From positions 1-42,912 of the forward strand of contig JBDWKL010000033.1 in the NCBI GenBank assembly GCA_039973685.1: 42,912 nucleotides of DNA, in the 5' to 3' direction. How positions within the stretch are numbered: the stretch's first letter is position 1; each line of letters begins with the position of its first letter. The position numbers were made by a program, and so were the translations under genes. Of this stretch, positions 34,726 through 42,400 are shown one piece after another. Below the pieces are notes generated by a model. It saw only the letters and a program-made list of their open reading frames with translations, had not been told where the DNA came from and searched no databases. This DNA is from Hyphomicrobiales bacterium (GTDB lineage: Bacteria > Pseudomonadota > Alphaproteobacteria > Rhizobiales > JACESI01).

Positions 34726-35499
34726 ATGCCAAATTTTGCTGCCAACCTTTCTTGGCTTTTCACAGAGCTCGATTTTCTGGATCGCTTTGAAGCGGCTAAA
34801 AAAGCTGGCTTCAATGCCGTGGAATATCTCTCTCCATATGAGCATCACCGCGATGATATTGCTGAGAAGTTGAAAGAGCACGATCTTCAACAAGTCTTAT
34901 TTAATATGGCAATTGGTGATTGGGATAAGGGCGAACGTGGTATTTCGATTTTGCCAGAGCGACGCGAAGATTTTAAAGAGAGCCTTGCCATCGCAATGGC
35001 TTATGCCGACGCATTAAACTGCAAAAAAATTCACTGTATGGCAGGTCTCATTCCCGACGAGTGTGATCTTTTTGAACTTGAAGCAACCTATGTCTCAAAC
35101 CTTAAATATGCAGCAGAAGAAGCGGCGATGGCAGGCATTACATTGTTGATCGAGCCCATCAATTCCGTCGATGTTCCAGGCTATTATCTCAATTACATCG
35201 AACAAGCATCAAGCGTCGTTGAGAAGGTTGGGGCCGACAATCTCGCCATTCAATTTGATGCCTATCACGTGCAAAAATCACAGGGCGACATCGCCAACAC
35301 TTTTAAGACCTATCAAAATCAAATCGGCCATATCCAAATTGCTGATAATCCGGGCCGCAATGAACCGGGCACGGGTGAAATCAATTTTGACTTCCTGTTT
35401 CAGTACTTTGACGCGCTTGGTTATGATGGCCACATCAGCGCGGAATATAAGCCAAAGACAACAACCGATACAGGTCTTGGCTGGTTCAATAAAAAATAA
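34726..35499 (+). CDS. hyi: Hydroxypyruvate isomerase-like protein
   Basis: The 257-residue protein starts at the ATG at 34726, with GGAG upstream; the longer frame to 34531 overlaps chrA and is not supported. It is a xylose isomerase-like TIM barrel of the Hyi type, which interconverts hydroxypyruvate and tartronate semialdehyde. Metal and catalytic residues are visible as LLIEPINSVDVPGYYL (first Glu), IQFDAYHVQKS (Asp and His), GHIQIADNPGRNEPGTGEINF (second His and Glu) and SAEYKP (last Glu). No other glyoxylate-pathway gene is adjacent. It could also be an OtnI-type 2-oxo-tetronate isomerase; the sequence alone does not separate the two. Confidence 0.88.
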   Translation: MPNFAANLSWLFTELDFLDRFEAAKKAGFNAVEYLSPYEHHRDDIAEKLKEHDLQQVLFNMAIGDWDKGERGISILPERREDFKESLAIAMAYADALNCKKIHCMAGLIPDECDLFELEATYVSNLKYAAEEAAMAGITLLIEPINSVDVPGYYLNYIEQASSVVEKVGADNLAIQFDAYHVQKSQGDIANTFKTYQNQIGHIQIADNPGRNEPGTGEINFDFLFQYFDALGYDGHISAEYKPKTTTDTGLGWFNKK

Positions 35500-35599
35500 G
35501 CTGCAAATTTGTTACAAACATAATTTCATGTGTTTGTTGAATTGTAGAACGATGAAAGCCCCTCTATGCTTTGGTAAATAGCACGATGGGGCGATCACA
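35500..35599 (+). promoter_or_regulatory. Short gap before the TerB-like gene
   Basis: An imperfect inverted repeat, ACAAACAT with ATGTGTTTGT, lies at about 35514-35537 just after the hyi stop. There is no T-run, so I do not call it a terminator. A weak ribosome site (GGGGCGATCACA) precedes the ATG at 35600. Confidence 0.2.
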
Positions 35600-36067
35600 A
35601 TGTTTGAAAAAATCATGGAACTATTCAGCAGCGTTTCCGCAGAGCCGGAAGCAGAAGCTGCGCATTTTGATGCAAATGACCCGCGCCTCTCTGTTGCCGC
35701 CCTTTTGACCCATGTGATGGTCGTTGATGGTTTTATAGATCCTGCGGAACGAGAAACCCTGACCAAGATTTTAAAAGCGGAATACGATCTTGAAGCCAGC
35801 GAAATGGATGCGTTGATCAATGAGGCAATGGCTGCGGATAAAGCATCTGTCGATTTTTATAATTTCACCAGTCTCATCAAACGCCAATTAGACCGCGACG
35901 GTCTTTTGAACATTGTCGAGATGCTATGGCAAATTGTGCTGGCCGATGGTGTTTTGCACGAAATTGAGGATAGTGTGGTTTGGCGCATTGCAGAGCTGCT
36001 TGGTGTTGAAACACGCGAACGCGTTCGATTGAGACAAAAAGTCGAAGCAAAGCTGGCCGCACAATAG
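35600..36067 (+). CDS. TerB-like protein
   Basis: This 155-residue, acidic, all-helical protein matches the TerB (tellurite resistance B/DjlA N-terminal) domain. It shows two similar helical blocks: AALLTHVMVVDGFIDPAERETL (about 33-54) and MLWQIVLADGVLHEIEDSVVW (about 112-132). Each has the Asp/Glu-rich turn DGxxxxxE that suggests a metal site. TerB domains occur in stress-response and membrane-associated complexes, and many stand-alone members, like this one, have no known task. No other ter genes are present. It is followed 18 bases later by a glutamine amidotransferase gene, so the two may be co-transcribed. Confidence 0.85.
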   Translation: MFEKIMELFSSVSAEPEAEAAHFDANDPRLSVAALLTHVMVVDGFIDPAERETLTKILKAEYDLEASEMDALINEAMAADKASVDFYNFTSLIKRQLDRDGLLNIVEMLWQIVLADGVLHEIEDSVVWRIAELLGVETRERVRLRQKVEAKLAAQ

Positions 36068-36085
36068 AAAACTCGTAAAGCACCT

Positions 36086-36790
36086 ATGCCAGAAAAAATC
36101 CTCATCATTGTTCATCAAGAGCAGTCCACACCGGGTCGGGTTGGAAAGTTATTAGAAGAACGCGGGTATGAATTGGATATCAGGCGTCCTCGTTTTGATG
36201 ATCCACTGCCTGAAACGATGGATGAACATAAAGCCGCAATCATCTTTGGCGGACCTATGAGCGCCAACGATCCTGATGACTTCATCAAGAAAGAAATCGA
36301 CTGGTGTTCGGTGCCGTTAAAAGAACGCGCCCCGTTTTTCGGTATTTGCCTTGGCGCGCAAATGCTTTCAAAAAATCTCGGTGGCAAGGTTTACGAGCAT
36401 CCAGAAGGAAAAGCTGAGATCGGCTTTTATCCCGTCATCGATGAACGGCCAAAAAACCACAATCACGCCATGCCAACAGCACCCAGCCACGTCTTCCAAT
36501 GGCATGCAGAAGGTTTTGACCTACCACGCGGTGCTCAACAGCTCATTTCTGGCGAGATGTTTGAAAATCAGGCATTCCAACTGGATGATGCAATTTTCGG
36601 TGTTCAGTTTCATGCCGAACTCACGCTTGCCATGCACTATCGTTGGTTGATCGGGGGAGCAGAGCGCATGACAATGCCTGGCACCATGCCGCGAGAACAG
36701 CATTTGGAAGGGCGATTGCTCTATGACAAGCCGATAAAACGCTGGCTTAATCAGTTTCTAGATAATTGGCTTGCTGCAGATCCAAGATAA
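36086..36790 (+). CDS. Class I glutamine amidotransferase-like protein
   Basis: The 234-residue protein is a free-standing GMP synthase-like amidotransferase. The nucleophile elbow is FFGICLGAQMLSKNLGGKV, with Cys at about 91, and the His-Glu pair is in GVQFHAELT near 172-174, so the triad is intact. Related stand-alone proteins include gamma-glutamyl-polyamine hydrolases and PuuD-like enzymes, but the phylogeny here cannot be fixed by eye. There is no synthetase domain. It starts 18 bases after the TerB-like gene and is followed by a 398-base gap. Confidence 0.88.
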   Translation: MPEKILIIVHQEQSTPGRVGKLLEERGYELDIRRPRFDDPLPETMDEHKAAIIFGGPMSANDPDDFIKKEIDWCSVPLKERAPFFGICLGAQMLSKNLGGKVYEHPEGKAEIGFYPVIDERPKNHNHAMPTAPSHVFQWHAEGFDLPRGAQQLISGEMFENQAFQLDDAIFGVQFHAELTLAMHYRWLIGGAERMTMPGTMPREQHLEGRLLYDKPIKRWLNQFLDNWLAADPR

Positions 36791-36918
36791 TTTATTTTTT
36801 TGAAAAAAATTCACTCAAAAATTCGCAAATTCGACGCTCAGTCTCTCATTTTGCAAAACATTCGTTTCTTTTTGAGACACAAATGTAAACAGCAAGCAAA
36901 TACATTCTATATCTAGTA

Positions 36919-37090
36919 GTTTAAAGCGTAAGCCCTCAATATATGGCACTTACACTTGTTCAGAACTTGGAAACCACAATAGGTCATATTGTCCGAGCTG
37001 AATGTCAGGTATGTGCGTCTTTCAGCAGAGTATTTGAGTACGCGGGCAAATGGAAGCTGCAAGGGCTGCCATTTGCCCGTTTCTCGTTTG
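36919..37090 (+). ncRNA. Candidate structured small RNA upstream of yggT
   Basis: Bases 36946-37016 form one long, nearly continuous hairpin. GCAC (36946) pairs with GTGC (37013-37016). ACTTG (36954) pairs with CAGGT (37006-37010). TTCAG (36959) pairs with CTGAA (36998-37002). CTTGG (36966) pairs with CCGAG (36993-36997). ACAATA (36976) pairs with TATTGT (36987-36992) over a five-base loop. A 26-base linker leads to an 11-bp perfect hairpin at 37043-37080. The likely start, near 36919, is guessed from CTATAT at 36907. I do not recognise the RNA as 6S, SRP RNA, tmRNA or any known riboswitch. It could instead be a leader for yggT. Confidence 0.5.
37043..37090 (+). terminator. Hairpin terminator of the candidate sRNA
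   Basis: CGGGCAAATGG (37043-37053) pairs perfectly with CCATTTGCCCG (37069-37079). The 15-base loop itself can pair AGC with GCT. The following TTTCTCGTTT is a broken T-run, so it is a plausible but not ideal terminator. It lies about 100 bases before the yggT start, so it would end an upstream RNA rather than yggT. Confidence 0.5.
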
Positions 37091-37188
37091 GGGACACGTT
37101 CACCAACATTGAACGACAAACTTGCTTTTTGCGCGTGGGCTTATTATGTCGGCTAAGGACAAACCCTAAGCATAGAGTAGGCTCCCGC

Positions 37189-37485
37189 ATGATTGCAGTC
37201 TTCGCCACGATCGATTTCATCTTTGATATTATCTGGTTCTTGATTATCGCCAGCGCGATTTTCTCATGGCTCTATGCGTTCAACATTATCAATACAAGCA
37301 ATCAGTTCATCTCAACAATTGGTAGTTTCTTATACCAAGTCACAGAACCGATGCTGCGCCCGATCCGTCGCTTTGTTCCGGCCATTGGTGGCATGGACTT
37401 ATCACCGATCATTTTGTTGGTGATCTTGTTCTTCCTGCAAACCTTCATTGCAACGTCAATTAGACCAGCTGTTCTCGGCTACTAG
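37189..37485 (+). CDS. yggT: YggT-family membrane protein
   Basis: The 98-residue protein from the ATG at 37189 is a standard YggT protein. It has two membrane segments (about 7-30 and 72-93) joined by a loop with the conserved VTEPMLRPIRRFVPAIGGMDLSP. It sits in the inner membrane; family members are linked to osmotic tolerance, division or chloroplast nucleoid organisation, but the role is not settled. The longer frame to 36943 adds unrelated sequence. The DUF167 protein that often follows yggT is absent here. Confidence 0.9.
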   Translation: MIAVFATIDFIFDIIWFLIIASAIFSWLYAFNIINTSNQFISTIGSFLYQVTEPMLRPIRRFVPAIGGMDLSPIILLVILFFLQTFIATSIRPAVLGY

Positions 37486-37519
37486 CCCCAAACAGGCCGC
37501 TCCAGATATTTGGCAAACT

Positions 37520-37542
37520 TGATTGCGTAAAAGTCGCAATCA
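37520..37542. promoter_or_regulatory. Palindrome upstream of the FadH-like gene
   Basis: TGATTGCG (37520-37527) and CGCAATCA (37535-37542) are a perfect 8-bp inverted repeat with a seven-base spacer. It lies about 80 bases before the ATG at 37624. No T-run follows, so it reads more as an operator than as a yggT terminator. No regulator gene is nearby. Confidence 0.35.
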
Positions 37543-37623
37543 GGCGGTTGTGCCTTGACAGATATGCTCTCATAAAACCAACGTAGGCCTGCGAAAAGCC
37601 GCGCCGATTTTTGGGAGGAAATC

Positions 37624-39669
37624 ATGTCAAAAGATCCATTATTACAACCTTTTCAACTCAAGCATTTGACGTTGAAAAACCGGATCATGATTACGGCGCA
37701 TGAACCTGCCTATCCTGAAGATGGGATGCCAAAAGAGCGTTATGCCGCTTACCATGCAGAACGTGCAAAAGCAGGCGTCGCACTGACAATGACGGCGGGT
37801 TCTGCCGCTGTATCAAAAGACAGCCCACCCGTTTTCAACAATATCCTCGCTTATAAAGATGAAGTCGTGCCGTGGGTTAAGCAACTCACAGACGCTTGCC
37901 ACGAGCATGATTGCGCCGTGATGATCCAGCTCACCCACCTTGGACGGCGTACAGGTTGGAACAAAGGCAATTGGCTTCCCTCTGTCTCCTCCACCAAACA
38001 TCGCGAACCTGCCCACCGCTCTTTTCCCAAACTGTTAGAAGATTGGGATATTGAACGCATCATCACAGATTTTGCTGATGCGGCAGAACGCATGAAAGCG
38101 GGCGGCATGGATGGGGTCGAGTTTGAAGTTTATGGCCATCTGCTTGATCAGCTCCGCTCGCCACTCACCAATGATCTATCTGGACCTTATGGCGCGGACA
38201 CGCTGGAAAACAGATCACGGCTTGTTAATGACGTGATTGCCGCTTGTCGCAAGCGGGTCGGAGACGACTTCATATTGGGTATTCGCTTCACCGCCGATGA
38301 AGTTGAAAAGGGTGGCACTACAGCTACAGAGGGACTTGAATTTGCCAAGATGGTAGCCGACCACGGCCAAATTGATTTCTTCAATATCATTCGCGGGCGC
38401 ATTCATACCGACGCAGCAATGACAGACGTGATCCCAATACAAGGCGCAAAGAGTGCACCTCATCTCGATTTTGCAGGTAGCATAAAACAAGAAACCGGTA
38501 TGCCAACCTTCCACGCAGCCCGCATTCCAGATGTGGCAACCGCTCGCCATGCAATTGAAAGCGGTCTGCTTGATATGGTCGGCATGACCCGCGCACATAT
38601 AGCTGATCCGCATATTGTTGAGAAAATTCGGAATAAGCGCGAAAATGATATCCGCCCTTGCGTTGGCGCCACCTACTGTCTCGACCGTATTTATCAAGCT
38701 GGCGAAGCTTTGTGCATACACAACGCGGCAACGGGCAGAGAACTCTCCATGCCCCATACAATCACACCGAGCGATACGCGGAAGAGAGTGGTGGTGGTTG
38801 GCGCTGGACCCGGTGGGTTAGAAGCAGCCCGCGTTGCCGCAGAGCGTGGCCATGAGGTGACGGTTTTCGAGGCGCAAGCGGATGCTGGTGGCCAAGTGCG
38901 ACTTACCGCACAATCTGCAAGACGCAAAGAAATGATCGGCATTATCGATTGGCGTATGGCGCAGTGCGAGGCGCGCGGTGTGGTGTTTCATTTCAACAAA
39001 TGGGCCGAAGCCGACGACATAACCGCGTTAAACCCTGATGTGGTCATCATCGCCACAGGTGGCCTGCCCAATCTTGAGCTCCACGAAAAAGGCAAAGAAG
39101 AAACCGACGTCATTTCCGCATGGGATTTAATTTCTGGTGACGTGAAACCAGCAGACCACGTGTTGATATATGATGAGAGCGGCGATCATCCGGCCATGCA
39201 GGCAGCAGAAGTTGCAGCTTTCGCGGGATCAAAGGTGGAAATTATGACGCCTGACCGGATTTTTGCCCCTGATATTATGGCCATGAACCTCACCCCCTAT
39301 ATGCGGGCACTGCAAGATAAAGATGTAACCTTCACCGTTACCCGCCGCTTGCTTGGGGTTAGTCGTAGCGGCAACAAAATAACCGCAACCATCGGCACGG
39401 ATTATAGCGAACTCACCCATGAACAAACCTATGATCAGGTGGTCGTCAATTATGGTACCATGCCACTCGATGATCTTTATTTTGATCTCAAACCAGTTAG
39501 CAGCAATGGCGGTGCGGTAGATTATGACGCACTTCTTTCAGCAGATGAACAAGACATCGTCCGCAATGAAGACGGCGCGTTCCAGCTCTTCCGTATCGGT
39601 GATGCGGTGAGTGCGCGAAACACCCATGCAGCAATCTATGATGCCCTTCGTTTGGTTAAGGATTTATAA
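37624..39669 (+). CDS. TMADH/FadH-family NADH:flavin oxidoreductase (possible N-methyl demethylase)
   Basis: The 681-residue protein has an N-terminal old yellow enzyme barrel (about 1-365), a cysteine motif, and C-terminal FAD and NAD domains (VVVVGAGPGGLEAARVAAERG near 387-410). This is the layout of 2,4-dienoyl-CoA reductase, trimethylamine dehydrogenase and histamine dehydrogenase. The barrel carries MIQLTHLGRR and EFEVYGHLLDQLRSP, where the usual HGAHGYLL is changed. The iron-sulfur site reads CVGATYC-x11-C: three of the usual four cysteines, in trimethylamine dehydrogenase spacing, with Ala in place of the second. I recall that N-methylproline or dimethylglycine demethylases of this family look similar, but the substrate is not proven. 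It is followed 29 bases later by a PNPOx-family gene. The ribosome site is GGGAGGAAATC. Confidence 0.88.
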   Translation: MSKDPLLQPFQLKHLTLKNRIMITAHEPAYPEDGMPKERYAAYHAERAKAGVALTMTAGSAAVSKDSPPVFNNILAYKDEVVPWVKQLTDACHEHDCAVMIQLTHLGRRTGWNKGNWLPSVSSTKHREPAHRSFPKLLEDWDIERIITDFADAAERMKAGGMDGVEFEVYGHLLDQLRSPLTNDLSGPYGADTLENRSRLVNDVIAACRKRVGDDFILGIRFTADEVEKGGTTATEGLEFAKMVADHGQIDFFNIIRGRIHTDAAMTDVIPIQGAKSAPHLDFAGSIKQETGMPTFHAARIPDVATARHAIESGLLDMVGMTRAHIADPHIVEKIRNKRENDIRPCVGATYCLDRIYQAGEALCIHNAATGRELSMPHTITPSDTRKRVVVVGAGPGGLEAARVAAERGHEVTVFEAQADAGGQVRLTAQSARRKEMIGIIDWRMAQCEARGVVFHFNKWAEADDITALNPDVVIIATGGLPNLELHEKGKEETDVISAWDLISGDVKPADHVLIYDESGDHPAMQAAEVAAFAGSKVEIMTPDRIFAPDIMAMNLTPYMRALQDKDVTFTVTRRLLGVSRSGNKITATIGTDYSELTHEQTYDQVVVNYGTMPLDDLYFDLKPVSSNGGAVDYDALLSADEQDIVRNEDGAFQLFRIGDAVSARNTHAAIYDALRLVKDL

Positions 39670-39698
39670 GAGCAAAACGAAAACGGGAGAAGAAAGCA

Positions 39699-40349
39699 AT
39701 GGCCAACGACCAGATAAAGCAAGAGTTCCTTTTGCAAGATGAAGATGCCTTGCGCGCTTGTTTCCCAAAAATGCATCCGCTTTCTGGAGACAAAGTTCAA
39801 ACCACATTGGACCAACACTCACGCGCCTTTATCGAACGCTCACCGTTTTTATGCCTCGGCACACAATCAAAAGACGGAAGTGCCGATGTATCCCCGCGCG
39901 GCGATCTACCAGGTTTTGTTCAAGTCTTGGATGACAAGACGATGGTGATACCAGAACGCCCCGGCAATAATCGCCTCGACACCCTTGGCAATATCGTCAG
40001 CAATCCATCTGTCGGCTTGTTGTTTTTAGTACCAGGCTTTGATGACACAATGCGCGTTAATGGCACGGCGCAAATCTCAAACGATCCCGACCTACTCGCC
40101 ATGATGGCCGTGAAAGAACGCCCTGCCCTTGCCGCCATTATCGTCACTTTGGATGAGGTCTTCATTCATTGCGCCAAAGCGTTTCGTCGTTCAAAATTAT
40201 GGGATGTGGCGTCGCATCAAGATCGAGATGAACTTCCGTCCATTGCTCAAATCATTATGGAGCAAACCAAAACGCTTCCCGATAGTCCTGAAGAAATTGA
40301 GAAAATCGATCGCGACATTGAAGAAGAATACAGAAAAACGCTCTACTAA
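39699..40349 (+). CDS. Pyridoxamine 5'-phosphate oxidase-family (MSMEG_1061-like) flavoprotein
   Basis: The 216-residue protein is a split-barrel FMN- or F420-binding protein of the PNPOx family, close to the MSMEG_1061-type group. Typical features are FLCLGTQSKDGSADVSPRGDLPGFV near 47-71, then PGNNRLDTLGNIVSNPSVGLLFLVPG, which supply the flavin-binding strands. It is not the vitamin B6 enzyme itself. It follows the FadH-like gene by 29 bases, with a GGGAGAAGAAAGC ribosome site, and is probably co-transcribed. A small flavin partner for the demethylase is a possible role, but that is inference. Confidence 0.85.
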   Translation: MANDQIKQEFLLQDEDALRACFPKMHPLSGDKVQTTLDQHSRAFIERSPFLCLGTQSKDGSADVSPRGDLPGFVQVLDDKTMVIPERPGNNRLDTLGNIVSNPSVGLLFLVPGFDDTMRVNGTAQISNDPDLLAMMAVKERPALAAIIVTLDEVFIHCAKAFRRSKLWDVASHQDRDELPSIAQIIMEQTKTLPDSPEEIEKIDRDIEEEYRKTLY

Positions 40350-40403
40350 ACGTGGATGATTTCAAATCAAGGCCAGCCCCAACGTAGTGAGACTGCCGCA
40401 CCT

Positions 40404-41222
40404 TTAAGATAATGTCTTCATCCAAGACAAATATGTTTCTGCCGCCTTCTCCCAATGTTTTGACATCATCACATTGTGTGAAGCCCCATCGATAATATGG
40501 CACTCTCCATCATAATGCTTGGCGATGGCTTGCTGAGAGCTTGGCGAAAATAACTTATCGCTCACCCCACCAATCACGCAGACAGGCGCAGGCGCTTGCG
40601 GTCGCTTGGGCAAGTTGAGAAACAGCATATCCAGAAAACCAAAATAAGATTCGTCGCCCAGTTTGCTTGCAAAAGCATGGCCCTTAGACGGCTCAACATC
40701 CTCATCCAAAAACAAAGCCACCGCCTCATTAGGGTCGCTCACCAAGGGATAGAGAGACATCGCCATATTGGCTTTTAAAAAACTAAGGGGGCTGGATTTT
40801 ACCGTTCGCAGCGTTGCATCCCAAACACCATAATGCGGCGCACTCGCCAGCAAACCAACGCCCGACAAATGGTTGGTTCGTGCCATTAAATGCTGACAGA
40901 CAAAACCACCCATAGAATGACCGATCACGATAGGTGGGTGCTCAAATGTCTCAACAACGCTCAAGACATCATCGACATAATCAGAAACTCTATTCCACCG
41001 CATCGCCTTTTGCGCCGGACTGTTGCCGTGACCTCGCAAATCAATCGCGCAGGTTTCATGGCCATTGGATGCAAAGTAATCGAGAAAATTATCTTGCCAG
41101 CACCAAGCTCCATGCCAAGCGCCATGCACCAGAAGAACAGGAGGCAACGCCGCATCTACGCCATTCATATCACTGCGAATTATATTGAGTTGAGGCTCCA
41201 TTATACGCCAACGAAATATCAT
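40404..41222 (-). CDS. Alpha/beta-fold hydrolase
   Basis: This 272-residue protein is an alpha/beta hydrolase with the full triad. The oxyanion strand is LLVHGAWHGAWCW (about 30-42). The nucleophile elbow is VIGHSMGGFVCQHL, with Ser at about 105. The Asp is in GVSDKLFSP and the last His in GASHNVMMS. There is a cap region in the middle. The ATG at 41222 has AAGG five bases upstream; a second ATG at 41201 (265 residues) lacks a ribosome site but has a better-looking N-terminus (MEPQLNIIRSDMNG). The substrate is unknown. It lies downstream of ppa but is separated by a terminator. Confidence 0.88.
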   Translation of the reverse strand: MIFRWRIMEPQLNIIRSDMNGVDAALPPVLLVHGAWHGAWCWQDNFLDYFASNGHETCAIDLRGHGNSPAQKAMRWNRVSDYVDDVLSVVETFEHPPIVIGHSMGGFVCQHLMARTNHLSGVGLLASAPHYGVWDATLRTVKSSPLSFLKANMAMSLYPLVSDPNEAVALFLDEDVEPSKGHAFASKLGDESYFGFLDMLFLNLPKRPQAPAPVCVIGGVSDKLFSPSSQQAIAKHYDGECHIIDGASHNVMMSKHWEKAAETYLSWMKTLS

Positions 41223-41264
41223 CGACGCCTTAATGTCAATTCAAACGAAAAGACCAAGAAACCA

Positions 41265-41297
41265 AAAAAGCCGCATCCAGTGCGGACGCGGCTTTTT
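41265..41297. terminator. Intrinsic terminator after ppa
   Basis: AAAAAGCCGC (41265-41274) pairs with GCGGCTTTTT (41288-41297), with a further TCC/GGA inside. On the minus strand it follows the ppa stop by about 25 bases and ends in a T-run. It sits between ppa and the hydrolase gene and is A/T-flanked on both sides. Confidence 0.85.
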
Positions 41298-41321
41298 AAA
41301 ATTAGCAACAATGAGAACGAA

Positions 41322-41846
41322 TTAATTCGCCCGTCGAATTGCCTCTTCAATCATCTCGCGCGCTTTTGCAGCATCGCCCCAACCTTGAATTTTGACCCAT
41401 TTGTCGCTTTCAAGATCTTTGTAGTGTTCAAAGAAATGGCTGATTTGCTTCATGGTAATTTCTGGTAAATCAGTCACTTCCATAACCTCATCATAACGAC
41501 GGGTAAGCTTTGAGGTTGGCACTGCGATGATTTTCTCATCCATGCCAGCTTCATCTTCCATGGTCAAAACACCAATCGGACGGCACGCCATGACCGCACC
41601 GGGCATGATCGGGCGTTGGTTTGGCACCAACACGTCAATCGGATCACCATCATCTGACAATGTATGCGGAATAAAACCGTAATTGCCTGGATAGCGCATA
41701 GGAGTGTAGAGGAAACGGTCCACAAACATCGTGCCTGCGTTTTTGTCCATTTCATATTTAATCGGTTCGCCACCAGTGGGAACTTCGATTAAAACATTCA
41801 CTTCATGTGGCGGATTATCACCAACGGGAATTGCATCTAGGCGCAT
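41322..41846 (-). CDS. ppa: Inorganic pyrophosphatase
   Basis: Ppa splits pyrophosphate made by biosynthetic reactions. I start it at the ATG at 41846 (174 residues), because [19 protein letters not shown] is the family start; the frame to 41927 only adds upstream sequence. The type I signature is present: [20 protein letters not shown], then [23 protein letters not shown] with its metal-binding Asp residues, and [17 protein letters not shown] near the C-terminus. The ribosome site is weak. It is a single gene ending at a strong terminator. Confidence 0.95.
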   Translation of the reverse strand: MRLDAIPVGDNPPHEVNVLIEVPTGGEPIKYEMDKNAGTMFVDRFLYTPMRYPGNYGFIPHTLSDDGDPIDVLVPNQRPIMPGAVMACRPIGVLTMEDEAGMDEKIIAVPTSKLTRRYDEVMEVTDLPEITMKQISHFFEHYKDLESDKWVKIQGWGDAAKAREMIEEAIRRAN

Positions 41847-42030
41847 AATTCTACTTTCGCTTAGCCCATTCAGGCTCATTTCATCTTGGGATAGGCAAGG
41901 CTTAAGGCAAGCCAACCCATGTTGCAACGCACATAGACCAAATATGCTACAAATTGATGAAGAGGCTTAACCGGATTGGACCTATATGCAGCGACCAACG
42001 TCTTTTTCTTCACCCTTCTCCTGCTGCAAC

Positions 42031-42213
42031 TCAGCCCTCCCGAAACGGTGCAGAGTGTCGGGCGTTTAGCTCTGCATGTAATTTTTCAACCTGCTCACTG
42101 GCCGCTGTTTCAAACCACGCAGGAATAAATGCATGCAGCAAAGCCAAGAGGCCTGCAAACATCAACCGAAAACCAAATTTGAGCGCGAAGTTTGAGAAGG
42201 CTGTAAAAGACAT
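42031..42213 (-). CDS. DUF6356-like protein, probably N-terminally truncated
   Basis: The 60-residue frame contains FALKFGFRLMFAGLLALL, HAFIPAWFETAASEQVEKL and HAEL, which match the C-terminal membrane part of DUF6356 proteins as I recall them. The first part of that family, with its HP-x-SVGE-x-Y-x-x-H motif, is missing. The ATG at 42213 has no ribosome site and its first codons are antisense to the Lrp/AsnC fragment on the other strand. It therefore looks like the remains of a longer gene whose front was deleted. It could still be expressed as a short one-segment membrane protein. Confidence 0.45.
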   Translation of the reverse strand: MSFTAFSNFALKFGFRLMFAGLLALLHAFIPAWFETAASEQVEKLHAELNARHSAPFREG

Positions 42214-42400
42214 GCCCGAAATTGTGGGCGCCCACAGAATGGCGGGTGATTTGGATTACCTTCTACGGGTGCGGGTCTCAGACGTAAAAGACTACGACAA
42301 CTTCTACCAACGCCTAATCGCCAAAATCTCGATTTCAGAAATTTCAGCAAGCTTTGTGATGGATGATATTAAAGACACGACGGCCTTGCCGCTTTTTTGA
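42186..42400 (+). pseudogene. Lrp/AsnC-family regulator remnant (C-terminal domain only)
   Basis: The frame from about 42186 reads KFEKAVKDMPEIVGAHRM, then AGDLDYLLRVRVSDVKDY, DNFYQRLIAKISISEI, SASFVMDDIKDTTALPLF and stop. This is the ligand-binding (RAM) half of an Lrp/AsnC regulator, with the usual TTALP ending. The helix-turn-helix half (about 70 residues) is absent: upstream in frame the sequence is unrelated. An ATG at 42212 could begin a 62-residue piece, but the ribosome site is poor. The simplest reading is a deletion that removed the front half. A terminator lies downstream at 42530. Confidence 0.75.

Larger units (their letters stand above)
36791..37188 (+). promoter_or_regulatory. 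398-base gap holding a candidate sRNA
   Basis: This gap between the amidotransferase gene and yggT is AT-rich on the left. It contains the candidate RNA and hairpin terminator listed separately. A CTATAT at 36907-36912 matches the alphaproteobacterial -10, but no good -35 lies 17 bases upstream. No convincing protein-coding frame is seen; the frame open from 36943 into yggT looks like read-through of non-coding sequence. Confidence 0.4.

Noticed and set aside
36913-37119. Minus-strand frame of 68 codons across the candidate sRNA
   Set aside because: No ribosome site and no similarity seen; the region's stems explain its sequence better.
36943-37188. N-terminal extension of the yggT frame
   Set aside because: Adds 82 residues unlike any YggT protein and runs through the candidate RNA and its hairpin.
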